Assembly: GCA_027886175.1 (NCBI GenBank) | Contig: JAJNNQ010000011.1 | Span: 6,200,001-6,264,000 of the forward strand | Direction of reading: 5' to 3' | From: Phylloscopus collybita | Lineage: Eukaryota; Chordata; Aves; Passeriformes; Phylloscopidae | Length of the DNA: 64,000 bases | Shown here: positions 49,991 through 62,734 of the stretch, one piece after another | How the letters are laid out: every line of letters starts with the position of its first letter | Numbering within the stretch: the first letter of the stretch is position 1 | Notes under the pieces: model-generated | What the model was told of the DNA's origin: nothing | Seen by the model: only the letters and a program-made list of their open reading frames with translations | Databases searched by the model: none | Program-made: the position numbers and the translations under genes

Positions 49991-50640
49991 CCTTATCACC
50001 AGGGACCCCCCCACTCGCAAACTACCGGGGCCCCCCCACTGACCGGGACCCTCCCATTGTCTGCCACCCCTCCTTCAACGACCCCCCCAAAGCTCTAGGA
50101 CCCTTCCCACCCTTGAGCCCCCCCAGTGCGCCAGGACCCCCCACTCACCGCCCCTCTCCCACCCATGGGAACCCCCCCTCACCGCGTCCCCCCCAATCAC
50201 CAGGACCCTCCCAATCCATGGGACCCCCGCACTCACCACGCACCCCCCTCAGAGCCCCCCGGGCCCAGCGCCGGGGCCGCTCCGCAGCCGAGGTACCCGA
50301 GAAATGCCGCCTGCAGAGCCCGCCACTCGCCGCGATTGGCTGGTTGTGCCGTCACTCCTGGGTCTGACTGCGCGCTGATTGGGCAGAGCAGAGCAGGGAC
50401 ACGCCCACGTCTCGCCCCCATCGCGTAGAAGAGCCGCCATTTTTTGGATCCTCTGTGCGGCGGCGGCGGCGGCGGAGCTCGGAGGCGGCGGCGGCGGAGC
50501 TCGGAGGCGGCTCCGGCGCAGGTGGGAGCCGCGCTGGGTTGTGCCGGGGCTCGGGGCTCGGGGCTCGGGGCTCGGGGCTCGGGGCTGGCTGCGGGCGGAG
50601 GGGGCGGCAGGGGGCTCTGGCTGGGTTGTCCTCGTTAACG
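49991..50640. promoter_or_regulatory. CpG-island bidirectional promoter H, unit 3 (inverted)
   Basis: Minus-strand type X donor ends at 50,237 and plus-strand type Y donor at 50,521. GCCATTTTTTGGATCC (reverse of the YY1-like site) at about 50,435. A GGGGCTC repeat run at 50,543-50,586. Faces ZNF6 on the plus side. Confidence 0.65.
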
Positions 50641-51660
50641 TGTCCTCGTTAATATGCACCCCCCTTTTGTATAACATCCGATATTCCTGGCTCTGTTCAG
50701 GCTTTGTTCTTCTTCTCCGTGTTGAGGAATTCAGCAGGACCTTGGCTGAGCAGCAGTCCGTGTCAGTGAGTAACATTTTCTGAAACTGATGAGTTTCTCC
50801 CGTTCCTTCCTTATCTCCAAGTCCCCGTCCCTCTCTCCGAGCAGATTTCAGTCACTGACTCTGTTTCTGCTTCCTGGTTCCTCTTTGGTTTTGGGATTAT
50901 TGTCAGTGACCTCAATTCTGAGAAAAACGAAAATTCAATCTTAGAATATTTTCCAAAAGTGTCCCTGGCCATCAGCCAAGGAACACCCTGCACTTTAAGG
51001 CAGCCTTATCTCTGTGCTGTTCCTGTACTGAGGTACATCCATATTCATGAGTTTCATGCCTATTCAAACATTCCTGGCGGCTTTTGATGGTTTAGAAACT
51101 TTTCTTTTTTTATTTTTCTGCTCTGGCTTATCTACATAACATCCTGCAGATCAGGTCAATCTCTTTTATTTCTTCTTGTGGCCTCATCCTGTTGTTTCAC
51201 ACTTCCCAGAGAGCGAACAGTTCACAAACTCTTCTCTCCTTCTTCTCTGCTGCTCTGGTTTGTGTGGCCCTTATCTCATCCCTTGGAGAGGTCAGTCAGC
51301 AGGTGTGGGAAACAACCTGAGTGCTTTATACAGTTCTCTGGGTTACACACAAGGATTGGACCATTTTCTATTTTGCTCAGGCCTACAGTACAATACATTC
51401 ATCCCATGATCAGTTCTAGAAGCTGTCAGGTGTCTACATCAACATCAAATACTCATCCCACTGCTGCTTCCATGAGTTACACGGTGCAGACTTCAAATGA
51501 GCAATGAGGTTAAATGAGCAAGCAGCTCAAAGGGATTCTAAACTGCACTGTGCTTACAATCAATAACCACAGATAAAGACCAGCACCCAAATGTGAAAGC
51601 CAATATTCTCGGGTCATTTTCAACAATTCCCTGTCCTTTTGTAGCCGTTTGTGGCTCAGG
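50641..51660 (-). mobile_element. Putative LTR and post-env segment, unit 3
   Basis: Reverse copy of 25,321-26,269. The start carries a duplicated TGTCCTCGTTAA at 50,627-50,652. No gene seen. Confidence 0.4.
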
Positions 51661-53000
51661 AGGCCTGGCTGCCACCTGCATCCCCTTGCTCAGCTGCTGA
51701 CTGAGCTGCACTCAGCAAGGTGTCCTGCATGGCCCAAAGATGAGAGTTGCTGTAGCACAGAAGAGGAGGAAGAGCATTCGTTTAACCCCTGGTGTGCCAG
51801 GGAACCCCGAAACCGTGTCCCATTCCCATCCTTTCCACGTTTGGGCCAGAACATGAGCTGCTTTCTTATTTCCTTTGTTCTCTGTTTCACCAGTTTCCCG
51901 TTGTCATCTCTTTGCCAACAGCATCTTGAGTCATTTAATTTTCCACACTGTGCTCCTCCTCCTGCTCATGGATAATCTGATCCCATCCCACGGTGAAATG
52001 TTGTGTTCTTGGTTTGAGTGGGTTGGTGGGCCAGACTCAGGAGCTGGATCTGTCTGCTTGGTTCTTATTTGGAGTACATCCTGTACTGTAATTATTGCTT
52101 GCAGTGTCCCTGTGGCCTGCAGCTGGCAGCCTGATTCCTTGCCAGGGGCTGTTTGGGTGGGCTCTCCCCTGCCCAGGAGGGCAATGCCTCTGCCAGGTCC
52201 TTGTGGCCGAGCCGGTGCCCTGGGTGCTGGGGCCCCCTTGGGCCCTGGGCTTGATCCCTCAGGGGCTGTAGAAACTCTGCCATGGCCTTTGCCGTCCCCT
52301 TGGCCTTTTCCTCCTCCTTTCTTGCCTTCTTCCCCTGCTGTGCCTTTGTGACCAAGTGCTGCAGGGGCTTCTTGTGCCCCTCCTGCAGCCCCCCTGAGTG
52401 CCTGTGGGTGCTCATCCTCTGACAGCTGCTGAGCTTTCTGCAAAACCATTCATTTCTGCAGCGACCCAAGCAAAGTCCTTCAAGGATAATCTCTATCCTT
52501 GCAGGTGGAATCCACATTTCCAGTCTTCTTCCTCTTTTCCATCATCCTTTTTCTTCCCACAGCGATTCCTACTGCTGCTTCTTGCCTTCACCATATTCCT
52601 GCACATTCCCCTTCACCCTTTCCCTTCCCACCACACCAACACCATCCATCCCCTGTTGTCCAAATCTCTTCTCGACTTCCTTAATTGCCCCCCTGTCCAT
52701 GTCCTTGTCCTTAATTACCTCTGGGAGAATGTTCAAACTGCCTCAACATTCTCCCAAGAGACCCTTCAGAGTTATTTTGGGATCATCCTCCCTTTTGCTG
52801 GGACCCCTTCCTGGCTTTCCCTTTTCCACCCTGCATGGGTGCCCTGCCATGTTTCCTCCCTGAAGATCCCAGTGTCCTCCCTGATGAGATTTTCAGTGCT
52901 CTGTCCCTGCTGACTCTTCCCAGCCCCCCCTGATCTGTCACTCGTCTGTCTCCTGGACACTCTCGGGTCCCCAGTCAATCCTGGGGGCAGGAGGAGAAGG
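51661..53000 (-). mobile_element. ERV with gag-to-env deletion, copy 2
   Basis: Mirror of 23,801-25,320, with the same joint of env remains to gag at about 52,095 (minus strand). The gag-like frame is 52,517-52,092. Protease and pol absent. Confidence 0.65.
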
Positions 53001-53015
53001 GAAGGAGAAGCAGGG

Positions 53016-53231
53016 ATGAAGAACAAAATGGTGGAAGAATGCACGTGGGAGGAGAAGGTGGGATTGTGCAGGAGAAGGAGGAATAGTAGGAGGAAGAGGA
53101 GTGTGAGGAAGAGTAGGGTCACAAGAGGAGGAGGAGGAGCAGCAGGAAGAGGAGGCAGCAGAAGGTTCCACCCCTCCCTGGATCTGCAGCCTCCCCCAGC
53201 CCCAGGAGCGTTGCCCCCCCACATGCAGCAG
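53016..53231 (+). CDS. ZNF6, candidate 5' coding exon
   Basis: Seventy-two codons (one more than the others) from ATG 53,016 with RRRRNSRRKRSVRKSR, ending CAG|GTGAGC in phase 0, to join 53,502. Confidence 0.55.
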
Positions 53232-53435
53232 GTGAGCGGGGAGGGGGATCCAGGATTTTCCTGGGAGTGAATCTTTATTGGGCTATATGTTGGTGCTTTG
53301 GGTTTTTGCAAGGGGCTGAATCTTTATGATTTAGAAAAGGTTTTAATCTGTGTCTTGATGTTTGGAGGACTTTTGGTCTGAATCTTGGTGTTTTGGAGAT
53401 TCTTAACAGACAGAAGGTGCCCAATGTTTTTCTGA

Positions 53436-54854
<1,419 letters not shown>

Positions 54855-55480
54855 GGGAAGCCCTGGGAGTGCCCTGAGAGCGGGAAGAGCTTCGTGCGCT
54901 GGTCCAGCTCCATCCCCCGTGGGAGGATCGATGTTGGATGATCCCCAGTGACCCCGTTGGGCAGAGCCCTGGTGATCTGTGTCCATGGTGATCCCGGTTG
55001 GAAATACACCTGGCTGGGGGGGCTCCACATCTTTCTGGCACCCCATGGGCACCTGGATGAACTCAGGGGCAGGAACATCCATCAGGACACAGACAAACAC
55101 TGGGAATATCTTTGGGGAGAGTGGATTTGTTGACTTTCAATCCCAGAAAATCTTTTGCATTCAATTCTATCTTCTGGAGCCTCAAGCAATACTGGATCGT
55201 CTTGGAGGCCTTTTCCAACATCTGTGATTCTGCAATTTCAATTTCCTATTGCTTGAGGCGGTCTTCCACAGCCAAATGGTGATGATCTGGGGCAAAGATC
55301 AAGGTTTTGGAGACAGTGGGGTGGAAATCCTTCCAAAAAAGGTTCTTCCTTCCACCTAAGCACATGGATTCTCAGCTGGAATAGACACAGAAATCCTTTT
55401 CTTTTGGCCTTGATTTGCTTTTCATTTCTCTTAATCCCTTAAAAAAATCTCACACTGGGGTAAAAATAGAGACATTGAAC
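54855..55480 (+). other. ZNF6 3' flank
   Basis: In-frame finger relic after the stop, then the family flank and a sense CR1-like end (CCTTTTCCAACATCTGTGATT, near 55,210). Mirror of 21,431-22,036. Confidence 0.5.
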
Positions 55481-56100
55481 TAAGACTTGGGTGAGGACAT
55501 GGGGGGACATAGACATGGAGAGTGACACGGGGACACATGGACATGGAGGGGGACGTGGCCATTCCTGGGGACACAGGGGGACCCAGGCTCAGATGGAGAT
55601 GTGGGGGACAATGACAGGGATGGAAACCTGGTGGGGAGACAGCCATGGGTGAGGAGGCCATGGTGGGACATGGCCAGTGACATGTGGGGACATGGCCATG
55701 GCCGGTGCCATGGGGGGAACTTGCAGGGGCTGTGGGGGATGCTGGGTGTGAGGGAGTTGAGGGTTCCTGGGAGGGATTTGGGGCTTGCTGAGGGCTTTGG
55801 GGACCCCAGGCCGAGTGGCTCCGGCAGCGCTGGGAGACCCTGGTGGAGGTTCTGGGGCAGCTGCTCAAGGAGCCCCTGACCTGACACCCCAGCTGGGCAT
55901 TGGGGTCCTGGAAGGGAATGAAGGTCCTTGTCCCCAGGAGGGAAATCCCAGCAGCCCCAGGGTGTTGTGGGCAGCTGAGAGGCCACAAGAGGGAGAGGAA
56001 AGCCAGACAGAACTGTCCTTGTCCAAAACTTTCCCCCTAAAAATTCCCAAACTCATGGATTCTTTGCAGGAAAAAGCTGCCAGGAGGTGCCTGAATTAAG
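55481..56100 (+). other. Minisatellite and possible exon fragment, copy 2
   Basis: GGGACATGGACATGGAG repeats at 55,495-55,720, then an acceptor-like CCCCAG (55,808) and the frame RWETLVEVLGQLLKEPL followed by Thr and a TGA stop. Mirror copy at 20,830-21,430 lacks this stop. Confidence 0.3.
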
Positions 56101-56237
56101 GCAAAGGAGGGATGGGACACCCAGACTGAGCAAGAGGGGCTTGGAACCCCCAAACCCAAGCATGGATGTCTTGTGTTATGCAACCAAAAATGTGTATTCT
56201 GTTTGATGTGTTGAAAGCAGCTGGGGAGATGTTTATC

Positions 56238-56880
56238 TGTTGTGGTGGATTTTATTGTGTTTCCAATTGCAGCTCAGTTTTCATGGTCAGTTTTATACAC
56301 CCCCCCACCCCATGTTTTTAATTGTTACAGTATATTTTATCCCTAATGGATTGTTCCTTTCCCCCTGGTTTTATTGTTGGTTTTGCCCTGGTTGTCTTCC
56401 CTCGACCTGCCCTTCCCTCCTCCTACAGAATTGTCAATCCTTCCCTCACCCTGCCCCTTCTTCCAGACCCTTCCCTGTCAATCCCCCAACCTTCGACGCC
56501 CCAGTGGTTGGTTTAAACTGTTCCCTCCCCTTGTGTTCTTTCATTGCTCTGTGCATTGTCCTCCCCGCCTTATGTTCCTCCCCCATGTCACCCTCATTGG
56601 TTGGAAATTGTATCCTCTCCCCAGACCTCCCCCACTTATCAGCCCCTGCAAGCCCAGGTTCTGTGCCTTTTTCTGTCCCTGACCCTCGGGGCAATAAACA
56701 CCTTTGGAAATCCCACAGAAGGCCTCTCCCTGTCCCTTGTCCCTGCCCTGGACGCGTGCCACCTGTGCTATAGAGCAGCTGTGCCCTGCAGCTGCACCCC
56801 GGATTGCCTGGCTTTCTGGGGGCAGCCCACTCCTGGCGCCGGTGCCGGGAGCTGGCTGGGCTGAAGGACACCGGCATCGT
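56238..56880 (+). mobile_element. LTR (type J), copy 3
   Basis: Starts TGTTGTGGTGGA, has AATAAACACC near 56,693, and leads into I segment copy 3 (56,890-57,205). Exact mirror position of copy 1 about 38.46 kb. Confidence 0.6.
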
Positions 56881-57209
56881 GTCCTGTCCCCATTTCTTTG
56901 CCTGAGCACCCCTGAATTTTCTAAACTATAATAATTTGGAGGGATGGAGTTTACATTCTCCACTCCAAGGGAGTCTCTGGCTTTTCCTGGCACACACCTG
57001 TCTTTAAAACTAACATCATTCTCTGAGTTAGTTACATTGTAAAAGTCAGTTATTATATAAAGATTAGCTATAATAATTATACTATAAAAGCATTTCAGCA
57101 TTGTGCAGTCTCTCTTTTAATATTTTTCTAAGGCCTATGATATAAAATCAATGTATTACACTGCCATTTCTGTCGGCTATGCATTGCACACACAAACTGA
57201 TAATGTTAC

Positions 57210-59760
57210 ACCAAAAAGCAGCTGGAAGGAACTATAAATTGCACCGCATTCAAAATCGTTGTGATCAATGACAACATGCAAAAGCTGACATGTGAATGCA
57301 AAAACCAATATTGTATTGTCATTGATCTTGTCATTGATATTGTCATTTATAACCCCCTCTCCTGCAGGCACCCAGGGGGCTCATGCACCTCCTGCCCCCG
57401 CATTCCTGCATGTCCCCAAGTGCCCCTGAGTGCCCTGAACATCCCCAAGTTTCCCTGAGTGTCCCTGCATGTTCCCTGAGTGTCCCTAGTGAGGTCACCC
57501 CAGGAATTCCCATCAGGATTTGGGACAGTTTCAATGAAAATCTCCATAAAATTCCTCAAATTTGTCTCAGACACCGTGCAGGGAGAGGGGAGGGGACAAG
57601 TGACACCAGCCATGTTCCCGATGATGCCATCACCCCAATGATGTCCCCAAGCTGTTAAGAATGGGGCCAGCAGACCAGCTCCTTTGAAAAGGCCTTTACT
57701 GAAAAACAGCGCTGGGTGGGGGCCCGAGGGGTCGCGCACACGGCCACTGCTCCCGCTGGACGGCGCCGAGGAGGACACGGCAGAGCTGGGGCTCCCGTCC
57801 CCACCAGAGTCCCTGGGAAGTCACTTGTAGGGTCGTGGTCCGGGGCTGTCACACTGGCCCGGTACTGTCCGGTCATGGCGAGGAGTCGGAGGTCTGTAGT
57901 TGGTAGCCGGATGTTCACCACTGTTCTCCTCAGCTGAAGAAGTCACTTTCAGTCTTTGGTGTTGTAATGGCTCGTTGCCTTTGGGGTCTTTACCCTGAAA
58001 TATTGTCCCATCGTTCCCTGGTGTCTCCTCATTTGCATCTGCGCCATCTTGGGGAGCAGTGGCAGTGGCTCCCGACGGGAAATGGATTCCGGTGTACAAT
58101 GGAAGGGGATCAATGGAGTGAAATCATCAATAACAGGTAAGTAATTAACGTCCTTTAACATGAACAGGTGTTGTGGTGTGCCTTTAAGGTTTTCAAGGTG
58201 GGCTCCCTTTTGGAGATTCTTCCCCTCCCCCAGGGTAGGTTTTTCCCAGCCAATCCTGAGGGAATGATTATAAGACACCGGGTTTACCAAGCAACCTGAG
58301 ATTCTGCAGGGGCTGCCCATCGAAGGAATTGGCCCCGGCAGAGAGGGCCCACCCCTCCTCACAGGTGATTTGACCTTTAGGCTGCCCTTTAGCCCTCGGG
58401 TCACGCCCTGTCCCTCTCTGGTAGGTAGGCTGTGTGCCCTCCCCCTTCCCCCTCTCCCAGGTGAAAACCCAGCACAGGCACATGGTCGGGGTTCTGCTCA
58501 GGGCAGTCACACGGTTCAGAAGTGCTGCTGTAACTGGAATAAAATCTCTGGACAAGACTCCTGAGGCAGATCCGTTTCCTTTCTCCACTGATTCATCCAA
58601 CCCCTCTGAAGGAGCCATGCAGGATTCATCTTGCTACATTTACCCCGGGTCCTACGCTGCCTGAAACAAGCCTGGACTTGTCCGAGGGGTCTGTGCCTGT
58701 GTTAGCAGTGCAGGGAGAGGATCCTTTTGGGACTGTTATAAATGCACATTTTAGAGCTGGCTTTTCGCAAATATTGAAATGAATGTTATACATATAGTGT
58801 AAGGAGGTTGTACAGTATTTCCTTTTATTTGTGGAATTTAAAAGTGTAATGAAGGTATATTTTTAGATTGTAACAAAGTAGAGATGGGGGTTGTTTTTGG
58901 TTTTTTTTTTAACTCCTCAACTAGATAGAAGACAGAAGGGACATCTGGAATTACTGAACTAAAGATTTCTGATAAAGAACAATTAAGCCTTTGAGAGTTT
59001 GAATCTTCAGAAGACAGATTTACAACATACATCTAGACTGCGTGGTATCCCACAGGTAAACTGTATGCTTAGGCGGGTCTTGAAACCAAAATGAATGTTT
59101 GAATCATGCTTTAGCTTCTTTAAATATGTAACACCAAGAGTTTTACACACCAAAGAATTTAGAATGGGCGGTGTGTTGCTTTGCACCCTCAGTTGAGAAG
59201 CTATCATCTTTTGTCTCCTTATCGTCTATTTTTATTCTATTTTATTTTCTTTTTATTAAACCTATAAATTAATAGAACAAGGTAAATCGCCGTTTTTCAC
59301 ACTGCTGGGACATCTTGCTGGCCCAGCTTGCTGCTGCCGAGAGTCCTGCAGGGGCACTGGGATGGGCAGCCCCAGGGCTCTGGGAAGCAAAGCCTCTCCT
59401 CCATCCCTTCCCGTCCCGGACAAAGCCGCCATCACCGCGCGCTCCCCGAGCCCGCGCCACAGCGCCCCCTGCAGCCGCGGGGGGATCATCGCACCTGCCC
59501 TGCCCACCGGGAGCCACCAGCGCCCCTGCCGGCTGTGCCCGGAACTGCACCCCAGGGGAAAGTGCCGCGCTCAGGGAAGCTGTTCCTGGGCTCCTGGTTC
59601 TGTTTGTTATCAATGCTGTGGTTGGTGGGGTTTGTTTGCCTGGTTATACACACCAGGAAAGAACTGGGATTCCTGTCCCCATAGCTATGCCTGAGAGCCT
59701 CTGAATTTTCAAAATTATAATAATTCAGAGGGAGGGAGTTTACATTCTCCATTCCGAGGG
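57210..59760 (+). repeat. A block, copy 4
   Basis: Mirror of copy 2. The polyadenylation-type signal is changed on the minus strand (CTTTACTG, so AGTAAA) at about 57,694-57,699. The unknown-gene tail lies at 57,490-57,620. This is the copy nearest to the intact members of that gene family. Confidence 0.8.
59460..59476 (-). promoter_or_regulatory. CTCF-like motif, copy 4
   Basis: Same 17 bases as the others, in the orientation of copies 1 and 3 and opposite to its mirror partner at 17,482. Confidence 0.45.
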
Positions 59761-60269
59761 AGTCTCCATCTCTCCCTGGCACACACCTGTCTTTCAAACT
59801 AAGACAATAGCATTCTCTGAATTAGTTTAATATAAAAGTTAGTTATAATAGTTAAAATATAAAAGCATGTTAGCATTGTGCAGTCTCTATTTTAATATTT
59901 TGCTAAGGCCTACAATACTATAATGATTTATTACACTGCCATTTCTGTCGGCTATGCAGTGCACACATAAACTGATAGATAGTGTTATACCAAAACCAAC
60001 TGAAAGGAATTATAAATTGCACCATATCAAAATTATTGGGATCAATAACAACGTGCAAAAGCTTATACAGGAATGTGAAAGCCGATATTGTATTGTCATT
60101 GATATTGTCATTGATTTTGTCATTGATATTGTCATTTATAACCCAGCTCTGCTGCCTCTTCTGCAAGGCATTGAGGGGGCTTATTCAGCCCCTGCCCCTG
60201 CATCCCTGCATGTTCCCAAGTGTCCCTGAGCATCCTGGAGTGTCCCCAAGGGTCCCTGAGTAGTCCTGA
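59761..60269. repeat. Partial I segment and A-block start beside unknown gene
   Basis: AT-rich I-like sequence (59,800-59,990), then the A-block start (CAACTGAAAGGAATTATAAATTG) with an extra ATTGATATTGTC repeat. Here it runs on into the 3' end of the gene at 60.3 kb. This suggests the original context of the A-block start. Confidence 0.6.
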
Positions 60270-61205
60270 CTATCCCTGAATGTCCCTGAGTGACAATATG
60301 TGTTCTTGTGTGTCCCTAAGTGTCCACAGTGACATCACCACAAGAATCAGGATTTGGAACAGTTTCAATGAAAATTTCCAGAAGATTCCCCAAATTTGTC
60401 TCAAACACCGTGCAGGGAGGGAGGAGAGGATCCGTGACACCACTGCGGTCCCCAATGGCGTCACCGCCACAACAACGGGACATCGCTGTGCCTGCAGCAG
60501 CCTCGGGATGTCCTCGATGGCTCTTTGGCACTGCTCGGCCACCGCGTGGCCACCGGGGCTGTCAAGGGGGCTCACAAGGAGGGCATGGATGTCCCCAAGT
60601 ATCCCCAGCAGATGATGTGTGGTCAGACGGGCGCTGGCCTCCCACAGCCACTCGGTCTCAGCCACCGCGGCCACCAAGGCATCAGGAACATCAGCAGAAG
60701 CCTCCCCTGTCTCCTCCAGGGCAGCCCCGATGTCCCTGAGCTGGCGCAGCAGCTCCCAGGGGAACAGGGTGGCTTTGGCACATGTCACCTCCAAGTGCCA
60801 TAGCAGCCCCAGGACCACCTTCGGCTGCGCATACCTGGTGTCTGCGCCCTCCCAGCCCTCGTGGAGCTCGGTGGCCTCCCTGGCCAGCCGGTCCCAGCGC
60901 TCCGTGAGCGCGGCCACCGACTCCTGCCGGGCGCTGGCCGCGGCTCTCACACAGGCATGGGCCGAGGTGGCCCCCGGGGCAGCCTCGAGGGCGGCCAGGG
61001 CCTGGCGCAGGGAGGTGACATCGCGCTGGCCCAGAGAGGTGACACTGCAGTGGCACAGGGTGCAACGGAGGGTCCAGGTGAATTTCCTCAGGGCTGCGCG
61101 CAGGGACCTTGGGGACACGGCCCGCAGCAGGTCACAGTCTGGCAGGGCCACAGAGGCCACCAGAGCACCGAGGGTGGCCACCACGTCCACCAGCGCCTCC
61201 AGCAC
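60270..61205 (-). CDS. Unrecognised helix-rich protein, copy 1, exon 2
   Basis: Not a family I recognise. The exon starts after TCCCCAG at 61,206 and continues the frame from a 5-codon exon at 61,729-61,743, giving about 316 residues. It is rich in Leu, Ala and Glu with amphipathic helices: VLEALVDVVATLGALV at the start, TSLGQRDVTSLRQALAAL near residue 70, WLWEASARLTTHHLLGIL near 210, and AVAEQCQRAIEDIPRLL near 240. No signal peptide is visible. Unlike copy 2, which stops soon after this last motif, the frame here runs on through IWGIFWKFSLKLFQILIL, a hydrophobic stretch that may be a membrane span or just read-through of 3' sequence. The shared motifs between copies support a real protein. 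Confidence 0.7.
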   Translation of the reverse strand: MLEALVDVVATLGALVASVALPDCDLLRAVSPRSLRAALRKFTWTLRCTLCHCSVTSLGQRDVTSLRQALAALEAAPGATSAHACVRAAASARQESVAALTERWDRLAREATELHEGWEGADTRYAQPKVVLGLLWHLEVTCAKATLFPWELLRQLRDIGAALEETGEASADVPDALVAAVAETEWLWEASARLTTHHLLGILGDIHALLVSPLDSPGGHAVAEQCQRAIEDIPRLLQAQRCPVVVAVTPLGTAVVSRILSSLPARCLRQIWGIFWKFSLKLFQILILVVMSLWTLRDTQEHILSLRDIQG

Positions 61206-61728
61206 CTGGGGAGGGGACAGGGGACAGGTTAGGGACCTTGTGGCATTTGTGGTCTCCTGGAGTGGCCCCTGTCCCCTCCAGGGGTGCCCTTTGTCCCCTC
61301 CCTGCAGAGCTCAGCCGGCCCCTCTGCCACCCCCCGTGTCCCATCTGCCACCTCCTTGTCCTGTCTGCCACCCCCTGCCACACCCCAATGTCCCCTCTGC
61401 CACCCTTGGTCCCCTCCACCCCTCTGTCACTTCCTCCCTTCCTGCCACACCCTTCTGTCCCCTTTGCGACCCCTGTGCCCTCTGCCACGCCCCTGCCACC
61501 CCCCGCTGTCCCCCACTCCTCTGCCACCTCGATCGTCCCCTGTGCCACCCGCTGCCACCCTCTCTGTCCCCTCTGCCACCCTCGGTGCCCTCCACCCCTC
61601 TGTCACCTCCCCTCTTCTCGCCACACCCTCCTGTCCCCTTTGGGACCCCTGTCCCCTCCTGCTGACCCCATGTCCCCTCTGTCCCCCCTCCCCGTCTCCT
61701 CCCCCACCCCACGCCGGGATTGTCGCAC

Positions 61729-61743
61729 CTCTCGAGGCTCCAT
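61729..61743 (-). CDS. Unrecognised gene copy 1, exon 1
   Basis: ATG GAG CCT CGA GAG followed by GTGCGA, a donor in phase 0 that joins the acceptor at 61,206. The context before the ATG (GCGGCC) is a fair initiation site. The intron (61,206-61,728) is C/T-rich with TCTGCCACC repeats. Confidence 0.5.
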
Positions 61744-62200
61744 GGCCGCTGGGGACACTCCGGGGGAGGTCGAGCCCGGGTGACACTCGAGGAACAGACG
61801 GGTCCGGGTGCGGCCCCTCAGCCCCCGCGCCCGCCGCTGCCACAGCCGGGGTGACAGCAAGGGGGGGACAGGAGACAGGGACAGGGACAGGGACAGGCAG
61901 AGTGTGCAGGCACGGCACCGCCCTAGAGCCGGGGAGGGGACGGGCACAGGGCACAGGGGCCTCTGTTCCAGGAGCCTCTCCAGGCCCCAGCTCCACTGCA
62001 GGGGCTGCGGGTGCGGATTTTGGGGGGTCCCGGTGCCCCCCGGGGCGGGGTCAGTGCTCAGCAGCAGGGCCGTGATCGGGGGTGGCGGGGGCTGCCCGGG
62101 ACCCCCCCGGTCCCCAAATCACAGCCGGGGGTGAAAAACAAAGCTCACTCTTTGGAATTGTTACAAGTTTAACCAGGGATGGAGAAGGGACAATATCCAG
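61744..62200. promoter_or_regulatory. CpG-rich 5' flank of unknown gene copy 1
   Basis: GC-rich and CpG-containing, with a (GGGACA) run at 61,866-61,898. Likely promoter and 5' untranslated region. Open frames on both strands here are composition effects. Confidence 0.4.
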
Positions 62201-62734
62201 GGCTGGGGTGTTTTAGAACAATGTTCTCTGTGCACGGCTCCATTGCTGGGGCACACACACATCTGTGAGTTCGGGCATCATTCCAACATTCCTGTGAGCT
62301 TTGGATGTTCCAGGAACTCTCTTTTTTGGTTTTAACCTTTCACTTGTCTGCAGGACATCCCATAAATCAGATCCATATATTTGATTTTGTCTCCTGGTCC
62401 CACCCTGTTGTTCCACAATCAAGAATCAATAAATTCTTCTCTGGCTTTTGTTTCTGTTTCTTTGGTTTCTGTCACTGTTATCACCAGCCTGCAGCTGTGG
62501 GAAATGACAGAATTGTTTTACATCATTCTCTGAGTCGGTTATAATATAAAAAACATTTAAAATTGTTACATTACAAAAGCATTTTAGCATTGTGCAGTCT
62601 CCATTTCAGTATTTTGCTAATGCCTAGGATATAAAATCGATTTATCACGCTGCCATTTCTGTCAGTGCCACATAAACTGTCTCAAACAGCACGGGGTGAG
62701 GGGAGAAGTGGCACCAGCGATGTTCCTGATGATG
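62201..62734. repeat. Spacer between the two unknown genes
   Basis: Contains a piece resembling the post-env ERV segment (TTTTGTCTCCTGGTCCCACCC near 62,385) and an I-like AT-rich stretch at 62,500-62,690, joined at about 62,690 to the 3' end of copy 2. Confidence 0.4.

Noticed and set aside
61109..62075. Long plus-strand frames rich in Pro, Ser and His opposite the unknown gene
   Set aside because: They cover a C/T-rich intron and promoter; the minus strand has a start, donor, acceptor and a conserved paralogue.
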